DNA of 64,000 nt from NCBI RefSeq assembly GCF_001625305.1, contig NW_017802769.1, forward strand, positions 684,861 to 748,860, read 5' to 3'. The notes under the pieces are model-generated. The model was not told where the DNA came from. It made no database searches and saw nothing but the letters and a program-made list of their open reading frames with translations. Of this stretch, positions 49,101 to 59,700 are shown one piece after another (the first letter of the stretch is position 1; each line of letters begins with the position of its first letter). The DNA is from Branchiostoma belcheri (Eukaryota; Chordata; Leptocardii; Amphioxiformes; Branchiostomatidae). Made by a program: the position numbers and the translations under genes.

Positions 49101-52100
49101 AACCGGAACCGTTAAATCAGACGTTAAAAATAACGGCTGAAGTAGCAAGCCATCCTTATTGTCACTTCCTCCATTTTCCGCCAATTCTTCGTATAAATCG
49201 GGGAAGTAAAGGTCTGAATCCTCGGTAAAAATGCACGCCGAGAACGTCTGAGACCGTATACCGCGGTATTTGTAAGTTAGTAGTCGTAATATACGCCGAA
49301 AACATCCAAAACAAAGATTGCGCAAGAGTACGTTGACCCCTGACCCATTGACCAACCCGGAAGTTGCTGCCGATCACGCGTCCTGTGAACGCGTACTAAA
49401 AATACGCTCCAAACAACATTTGTTGCGCCTCGCATACAGAAGATGTATGTGCACAACAACAATTGTTGCGCGCCGCAAGACTAAGAATTTATTGAGACCC
49501 GTCACCCCTCTGTGCGACTGTGGACGAGACCGACTATATCTGACACACGCAAAAGATCGACGGTCGCGACCCACTTTCTCACTCAAGGGATGTTCTGGGG
49601 CAATCAAAAGGCTCCATTTTCACGCCCGAAAACACATATACAATAAAAACAAAAGAACGTGCATCATCTGCAGCCCGATAGCAAAACATATAACGAGTCT
49701 CAAAAGAATCCGTCCACTCAAACGCGAGGAATCGCTGCGAACGTGAAATTCTAAAACTCTCACAAAGCCCTTCCGCGGAAGGATGTCTCCTCCCCCGGAG
49801 GTAAAAATTCAGAATCAACTGCAAAATGCTCATATTTTGCCCTGAACAGTTGAAAACAGTCCTTTTCATCCTAGTTGTTACAGTTATTCCATCTTTCAGT
49901 GCAATGGTATCATTAAAAGTTCAAAATTCGTTGTTTAAATTTTGAACCAGCCTGGTGTGTTGATTTCATGGCTCCTATCATACCATTTTGGGCCATAATA
50001 GGATGCCTAGGCCTGTTTTTATTTTTTCATTTTTTTTCGCCCGCTCGCTCCATTATTTTTCTAGAAAAATCCGTTAACCAAGAAATTAAATTGGTGTGGC
50101 CTTATTGTGAATTTCTTGCTTGGTTCTGTTTTGACTTCCAATTTGACCTTCCTGTCAGTCTGTGTTTACAATCAAGGGTTTGTCATTTACCGTGACAATT
50201 TCACTAAATGGCCACCAAATCCTATAGACTTACTAACTACAACTGTAACAGGACAGTAATGTCTACCTCTTTGAGTACAATCTCTTCTGCTCCCTGATAA
50301 TGTCTTCATAGTGCTCTACAATGTCGCTGGTCTGCAGCACCACCACTTGAAGCAGGCCGGAACTGCAGGCAAAGGGACACCATATCATTAGATTTTGCCT
50401 ACAAATGTAGCTAGGGGTAGTATATTCCTTCACTGCAACTTATAAAGATACCAAAAGATAATATGTATACCACAGTCACCATAAACAGGTGCCCACCAAC
50501 CTTTTTATAGTCTTTAAGATGTAGTGATAGTTATTGAGGAGGAAGATAGCTGTCAGGGCTGGGTCGTCATATCCCTTGGCCTTATTCTCCAGGTTCAGCT
50601 GAAGAGCTCCCAGGACCTTACCTGGAAAGGAGGAAGAAATGAGTTAGATTCAGATTCAGCTTAATTGACATTGGCATGACATGTTCGATGAAATTTAAAA
50701 CATGAACTGAGCCAACATTCATGACAATATTCAAAATACATGTACAGAGAGCAGATAAAAAGTACAACATTTTAAAATGCGATTTAATAACCCTTTACAC
50801 GGACAATATACATTATGTCCCTAAGTACAACTATTTATACATAATTTGCATATCGTTAGGAAGTAGTAAGTTGTAACACGGAGTTCCATGGTTGTAAGAA
50901 TTAGAGTTAGGAGCAGACTAGGAAAGATTGCACAAGCTTGGGTGCTAATAATAGAGAGAAAAACATTGGGCTGTGTATAATACTCATTCCCACTTATAAT
51001 ATTGAGTACAACTATCAACAAATACTTTTCCTTCTTAAAGGTCAAAATTGCTTCAGAATCTAAAGAATCATGTGTTCAATAAGACCAGCATGTGTACAAA
51101 AAAATTCATGTACTTACCAATATATATGGACAGCTTCCTCTCATTGACTTCTGCAGCCTGCATGTCACGTCCTGCAGGGTCTGAAAGTTTATAGTGACAC
51201 AGGAGGTCACCAACCCGCTTTCTTAAAGTTGTATTTTGCTTTCCTTAACTAAAGTATTCACTAAAATCTTCTTCAATCTTTGCATGTGAGAATACTTGAC
51301 TGACTACCATGCAAAAGTTTTGATGTCCGGTATTCATAGCCTCCTGTGCAGGCTCTGGGGCTGGTGGGAATTTTGATACCGCGTTTTGAAGGGTTTTTAA
51401 CACGTTTTTTTAATAGCTGGCCATCCTACAACCAGCCTCCGAGAGAAGGTTCCATTCCGCCCACGGTTTAGGATGGCCGGCTATTAAAATAACGCGTTAA
51501 AAACTCTTCAAAACGCTGTATCAAAATTCCCACCCGCCCCGGGGCCTGCACAGGAGGCTATGTATTCAACTGTTCAAATGAAAACAATTTCACTGGTTCT
51601 TTGAAAATAGAAGCTGATACAGACAAGAACTCAGACAAGATTAGCAGCATCTCTCTACTCATCATTTCTTAGTAATCTTACCATGCCTTACTACCCCGGT
51701 ATCATGCCTGAAACATCTTAACGTACTTCACAGGACATCTTCCTAGCAATGTGAAAACTTAAATCAAAGGTACATAAACTCTAATAAAATACCATTGACA
51801 CAACAAAAGGGTAAGCATTTTTGGCTTCATTTGATAATAAACTTGCAAAGAAAAGTTCTAAAGGGAAGTTGGAAACAGAAGAGAGATTGAAAGCAGGAGG
51901 AACTACACACAGGTGTCTACTGGGCGCCAGCCGGCAGCAACTACAGGAGGAACAGAAGCAGGTCAACATGTGGCATTCTACAGGGTGTGTTCTCACAAAG
52001 CAACGTGAACAACAAAACTAGTGGGAAAAACTTTGTATCATTGTGCAAAAATCTACGACAATGAAGGACATTTCAGCTCTAGTCATGTACATTCAGTGAG

Positions 52101-55100
52101 TCTTTTTCCTATCATAGATTCTGAGATTTATTGATGTCTAAAGAAACATATACTTGTCATCTACAAAGAATTACTATTTACTTAAATTTTACACTGCCCT
52201 GGTGCATGCTATGAACATATAGTAACTACAATTTGTATTTCTACTTTTAGATACAGTTTAGACTTGATGGTCACAAAGTTTTACACAAAGATATGAGACA
52301 AGGCTCTACTACAGTTGTACCAGTAAATCGTCCTCTCACCTTGTGCTGCCAACATCCCACCAGCTGTATGTAAGTATTCTAGAAGATTCTGAAGGAAGAT
52401 CATAGCCTACAGTGATAAGAATATAGAAAAAAACACAATAAGCCATCAAGCTAGAATTCAAAATCTATGGTAGTACATAGTATTCTTACAATCTCTTACT
52501 TGTGTCACTGTAGTCATAGCTAGTAATGACTTACTCTGAATTCTGCATAGGACACATTTGAGCGAAAGATCTAGATGATATTGGGAGTAAACAATACAAG
52601 TTCTTACATTGCTGGTCAGCTCATGCACTGTCCCATCCTTGGGCATGTTGGACTGCTTGTCTGGGTCATTCTGTATGTGTGACAGAAAACATGAAACTGC
52701 AATGGCAAAACAGGGCTTGGGTTTCATGGTTTACAGTTTATCTATCAACCCTCTTATTTTCATTCTTGAAAACCCTCCAACAACCCCTGAATGGGGTATT
52801 AATGTCAGTATCTGTACAACTGAAACCAGCTGGTTCCACTCTCTTATTGTGCATGGAACAAAAAAGGAAAACTGAAGCAATCTTTGTGTGCAGCAGCTGA
52901 TCAAAATTTGAAGCAGTCAGTCGATATGAAATTACCATTGCCATTTTTTATTTCAACGCGAGAATACCTTAATGAGAATTTAAGTCAATAAAAAAATGAC
53001 TCGCCGGTCGAAAATTCTGGTGAGTCAATTTTCTTGAGTTGGAGAACAGTTTAAGTCTCATTAGGCCACAGCAAGTAAATTTCATGGATGACATCCTCTG
53101 CAGACTCCAAATCTAATGCGAGCGGGCGAAAAAAAAACAAGGCGGGCCAAAAAAAAGGTTCCTACATTATAAAATTTTGACTCAATCATTGAACGAATGG
53201 CTTTTATTTGGTGGGAACATCACATATACACAGCCATCATCACATATCATTGCATCAAAGTAAGAAACAAAACATTAAATCAGAGCCTTTTCTTGTCTCC
53301 TCTCGTCATAGTTATCTGCCATCCACCTTCCGGCATAGCAACAGACATCTTTGCCCATTTTCGCCATGTTGACCACTGTCAGAAGGCAACAAAATTTCTT
53401 GTTTTTTTTCCCCAAAATCAGGCGAAAATTAATGCGCGCGCCGATGTCATCCATAAAAATTACTTGCTGTGGCCTTATGTATTTTACCAACTCAGATGAA
53501 CTTTCATGCTAATGAGGGTACCTTGATGGAGTCGATGAACTCCTCCAGTGCCTTTGCTCCTGTTGTGTCCAGGGTGGACATGAGACTGGGCAGTTTGTGT
53601 CCCTGTTCAGTTCCCTGTAGTGGAAAACAACCTGTCATCATCTCAGCTTCAAGTTATTCAGCCTCAGAGAAGTACGAGATATTCAGATTATTGTTCTCTC
53701 ATTATCAGAACCTGATATCAATGCCAACATGGAGTTAAAATACTACAATACTGTATAACTTGTATCTCATTTTAGCCACAATGAATTTCGTCTCAGAAAT
53801 AATGTGATGTGAAAAAAAGGATGTCTGACTAAAAAAAATGTTGCATTCTAACCAAAACATAGAAGTTGTGACTATGACTTAAAATCTACATATTTTGGTC
53901 CACGACAGTCAAATATGATGCACTAAAATATTAAACTATATATATATATAGTAATATTTGTAAGATGTTAGATAACATGTATACTTGAGAATATTGTAAC
54001 AGTGGGGTGTTTATAGGCACTACCAACTGACCCAGCCGCTGGGTCTAGACCATTTTGGCCGAGTGGTTAGAGCATCGGATTTTGCTCGGGAGGTCGTGGG
54101 TTCGAACCCCGACCCGGGACCAGGGGTTTTTATCTGTTTCTACTTGCTACTCCTGTTTCTTACAGTATCATAGAAGACGCCTCACCTCTAGTGCTTTCTC
54201 ATAGTCTGGGTTGATGGCCCTCAGATGTTTAAGAACAGGGAAGATGGACAGAACAGCTGAGTAGTCATGTTTACCTATACATCTCTTAGCAGAGGTGGCT
54301 ATGTTCTGTGGGAGACAAGGGATAATCCATTAGAGAATATAATTGTCACATATCAAAGTTGCCATTTCAATTTCTGACCATTTCTTCTTGTGTACCAATT
54401 CTCAGCCTTTTCATAGGGTTATAAAGAAACCAAAGAAACAGTTACAGTCAATACTGCCTCAAATGACCACTCGCATCTATGTGGTAAGTGGAATGACAAG
54501 TGTATAGACAGGGTTGCTTGTGTCAATCATATGAAGGACTACCAAAAAGTGGTCACATTGGCCAGGTGGTCCTTTTGTAGATGCGGTCACTGACTGATCA
54601 TGACTAATTTTTAAAAGAGAAAAACTCGAAAATATCTAGTTCCAACAAACCCCTATTCCAATGATTTATATAGTATACACACACACGTATAATAAAAAGC
54701 AGGACGACAAATACAAAATGTATGTGTTATCTGATTGCAGCACTAACCTCCACATCTGCCACCACACCATCCATGGACTGTTGGACCAGCTGTTCAAAGA
54801 TTTTGTTGTGATCTCCCCGAGGGATCACACCTTCCATCAACTTAGACTCACTCTGTAAAAAAAAAAAAAACACAGAGAAGTCAGGAATCATACACATAAT
54901 TGTCATATTCACACCAACCTCATGCACATCTTTGCAAGTATGAATTGTCAGGCTCTGCTCATTTGAAATGCTATCACTCACTCATTCACTCACTCGTGTG
55001 GCTCAATGGCAGAGTGTTGAGCTCAGAACCTAGAGGTCCCGGGTTCGAATCCTGCCATGTCACCGATCTTGTGCCCTTGGGAAAGGCACTTAACACGACT

Positions 55101-56675
55101 TCCTCTTTTTACACAGGTGGAATTGAGTACCTAGCTTCAGTTAGGGATGTCCCTCAAATAGGACACACACCCCATGTATTTCAAGAACCCACCACGACTT
55201 TCAAAAAAGAGTAGGGGCATGCCCCAGTGGGTGATGGTCAAAATACCAATATCTGGTGATTGACTACAGACTCCAGGAAGAATAGTGTGATTCCCACAGT
55301 GGCACTAATAGAGATACTAAATACATTTGTAAAACAAACAAGACTCTCTAGTGGTTTTAAGTAAAAATGTCCAGACCCCCTACCTGCATGAGTTTGAGTA
55401 GTGCAGAGATACAGAGGATGCAGGTGTCTGTCTCCGTGTCAGACACATCGTCTTTCAACTCAGCCACAGCAGTAGAACCCTGCCGACGTGCTGGGAGGGA
55501 GGCAAGCTACAGTTCAAGGGACTTTCACATACCTAGAACTGTTGTTTTATACTTCATAACTGTGTTAATAGTTCGCTATTTCGGACGGAGGCGTGGCGAA
55601 CCCCGTCTTGTATTAAGCTAACGAAAGGGTATGCCACCTCGTAAGGGGCGGTATAACCCCGACCAATACGGTCGACCGATGATGATGATGAATAGTTCGC
55701 TAGGCTTGGGGGTTCTAGGCTGTTGCTATTTAGGTACTTTTGTTGTGTACAACATCTTACTGAACAGTATAACACAAAAAAAAGTACTCAAATCTCCTAC
55801 ATTGAATATTATTTTTGGTTTGTTTACAAACATAAGTTAACATACAAATACGTTTTAAATACTGGTTGGTATTACAGCAAACAGAAAAAGCATCATTCCT
55901 GAAACTTGAGTTGAAAATAAGTGTGTCTATTCCTTAAAACCCACCTTTTCTGTCATACATCTTACCTGTGTCTAATGTCAGGGAGGAATGCTTCATGATG
56001 GAAGAGCCAGCTTTCCGGATTATACTAGAATACAACCGTAAAAATGTTACCTCTCAATGATCAGGTAACATTTGCAAGTTTATCAGTAGCAATTGGACAA
56101 TTGAAAAATACCATGTAGCACAATGGTTTCACATCTAGCACATAGCATTTCTGCTTTATGAACTTTACCAGGATTTAATCATACATACGTTCTCCCTTTC
56201 AGGTAGGCAGTTTTCTTGGTGGGTGTGTCCTTTAATGCCAGCTTTCTGCTACCTCCCTGATAGAATTTGAATGTGAAACGTGACTTACTAGTAGTTACCA
56301 CAATACAAGTACAGTATAAAACTTATTTACATGGCCATACTGCTATGTTAACCTAACCCTGTAACCAATAGAAAATTGGTGTCCAACTTCAGTATGCTTA
56401 AGATTAAAGCCATGCTTCCAGCAAATAGTGTGCAAATATTTTATCGTTTGTGACATTTTACCTGTTTTTCTTTTTTTAACTGTATGTGACAGGAATACAT
56501 GTATTATAAGTATGTTGAATAAAGTCCTACTAGTTCTCAACAAACTAACTTTAGTTTATCAAACAAATTACATGTATCAACATTTCAGAATATTTTCTGT
56601 TATTCTTACAGAGGCAGGTGAAACTCCTGCTGCTGCCCCAGTCTTTGCCTGGTGTTGTTTTAACCTGCAAGGTAC

Positions 56676-56708
<33 letters not shown>

Positions 56709-59700
56709 CAAAACAATAGATATGGTGTAGAAGGAATATTTAACATAATACAGAATTCACCAACACATGCTCTTCCCAAACTACATGTACAGATGCTCCA
56801 AACTGTTCTTATAAAAATACTACATATACATGGTATTTTCCCCTTTATTTTGGTTAAAGCATATTACTGATACCAGTTGTGCTATGGAATAAGGATGCAT
56901 TATCATGCATACATTTGTATGCTTGACAAATACTAGCAGCTAGACATAAAGAGTAACTGTAATACTCACCCATCTAGGGACCTGATCAGTGTGTTTGACC
57001 TGATTTGGGCATACACGTTCATGAAATCTGGAAAGAATTGAAACAATACATGATTTACCACCTTTCATATCTGGTTTTAAAAAATAACAATCAATCATCT
57101 AGAAACTATCGTTTGAAAGCATCTAGATCAGTAAGAAGATAAAATACTAGTATCTTACCTGTGCTGTTTTGTGAGATGAGCCAGCTGGAGATTTCTGTTA
57201 ATTCTGCAACTGTCCTCTCTAATGAACACAACAACACCTTGTGAATACATGTATATGTATAATATACATGTATTTGCAGTATACATGTAATAGTATAATA
57301 CACATCTAGTACAATAAGAAGAAATGACTATGATACATGTACTCATACTATCCTGACTTACCTGGTAAATGCTCCAGAGGAATATCATCTGAATCTGAAA
57401 ATACAGTAATCATACAGAATGTTTATGAGTAAGATGTGGTCAGTGTAGTAAGTTACATAAGCATAAATCATATCATCAATACATGGATATCATTTAGGAA
57501 CATACATGTACATGCAAAAGTCTAAAGATAAACATGTACATGTGTCACGTAGTAGATGGAGTAGATGACGTAACGGTTAATTTAATATCTATATTAATCA
57601 ATATAAATCCAACACTGAGGACATTCAAGGTCATCCACCATTCAAGGACACTGTTTACACTGTAAGGACATCTAAGGACACAGTCTAAGGACACAGTAGG
57701 AATGTAAGGGTTAATGGGTGGAACATTGAGGTTACACGTCTATGGTAGGTTACGTAAGGTAGGAGCGTAAAACATAACTAAATATGGTAATAGTCCCTTC
57801 TTCTAGGCCACATAACACAGATTTAGGGACAACTTCAAGTTCAGTAATAAGAAGTCCATTCATTTAAAAAGTAGTAAACAAGTCCCTTAATTTAGTTCAA
57901 GGTAAAACAGAGTTGTCATCAGAGAGATAGATGCTTTCTTGAGTCAGTCTTCTCTTGAGCGGAGCGAGAGAGGCTCATACTTTGTGTAACTCCGTTAACT
58001 GGGGAATAAACCAAATTAACAACTACAACTTTCCGACTAATCCTTTGTGGACGACGCTCCATGACCACCGTACTAGAAGGGAGCATCGCCACACATGTAT
58101 ACAATTATTGAAAAGAAGTACTAGTAACTTATTGTACATGATTATGTACCAAAGTTCTAGCTTATAAAGATAAGAGTTCATAAGTGATATCTCAGTCTTT
58201 CAAAATCTAATTGTACAAGTAAAAAAGCTGGTTAGAATTGAAGATGATCATGGATATTTTATTCCTTGACTTATACTTACCATCTTCTGTCCCCAGCATG
58301 TCCAGTATGGTGACCGCCGGTACGGGCCGGCTGTGTCTGGTCAGCAGGTTCCGGAACTCTCTCTCCAGCTGGTCTTTCCCTGACTCAAACAGTTGTGTCT
58401 ACACGTGGAAAAAGAAGGCATTGTGCCCTTGGACATTAACTTGTAATCTGTTATTGTAAATGTTTTTAGGGATAATTACAATGTAAATCAGGATACATGT
58501 ACATGCATTTAATTGGGCTTTTGATACATACATCTATACAATATAAATTTACCTAGCACTTTGAATTAGGTTAAATTTGGTAGGTAAAGATGATAAAGAT
58601 ACAATATACTTTAAGTCCTGATTTTTTTTCTATACTAGTACTATTATGTTCACTGTTTTCACTGTCACTTCTGTATTATGAACTTATCATTACAGTTAAC
58701 AAATAATTCCTGGACTTTCTTTTTCCTGCACCTGTTGCCACCGTGAATATATAGTTCCGTGAACATGTCCATACAAATGTATTTCTCAGACCACAACATT
58801 TTGCTACCGTGAACATAAAGTGAATTACAATACCAAGTGGACTGATTTCTTACCACTGTGTGCAGTTCAGGACTGCCAGGGTTGTTTTCACTGAAGAAGT
58901 TGACAGCGTTCTGTACCCTGTCCATGCTCTGGAGGTACGACTCCAAACGACCTGTGGGTCTGTAGGGCAGAACATGGCAACACAAGACTTAGGAACTGCC
59001 CACAAAAGACATATACATGTATACAGTACTGTAAATCGTTTAACTTTTGCTGTGCTTTTTATTTCTGCAGCTTTGCGGTGACCCCTCCACCATGTACTCA
59101 TGACACAATGAATACTAGTATGTCTTCCTTGTATGCCTACTGTAGGACATAATTGTTTCAACTATGAAATTAAAACACTGTGAAAACCTTCCTTTCCCTC
59201 CTACTGTGAAAGAAAACCACAGTAAAAGTTTCACAATATACATTAGATTGTCATTAGTATTAAAACAGATAACGTAGACACCATGATCACCTGGGCACAC
59301 CTGTAGATGCACACAATTATACACGCACCAACACCATGTGCATGCAAGTACAGTAGTACAGTGTGCAAGGTGAATTACTCTCATGTACATTTACCTTATG
59401 TAATAACAATGATCACCAATGACACACCAGAAACCAGACCCTAAACCAGAAAGAAAATGAGTACAGAAGAATTTTCCTGTATGAAATAGCTGCTGACCCA
59501 TCTGGAGGTTGGCTGTCAGACTCTTGGCTGGGATATTTTGGAGCGAGTGGGTCGGGGGTACCGTAAGGTCTGTATACAGACATGGTTTATAATATAAAAA
59601 TTAGAAGAATAAGAATTTACCATAATAGACCTTAGAACTGTACTACAAACATTTACTTGCATTGCAATATTGTTTGCATTATTGAGGTTTATAGTAAACT

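Noticed and set aside
49318..49746. 142-codon frame as a transposase
   Set aside because: No catalytic or DNA-binding motif of a known transposase could be identified, and frames on both strands overlap equally.
54048..54124. Functional tRNA gene
   Set aside because: A and B boxes are present but the acceptor arms do not pair. It reads as a SINE head.
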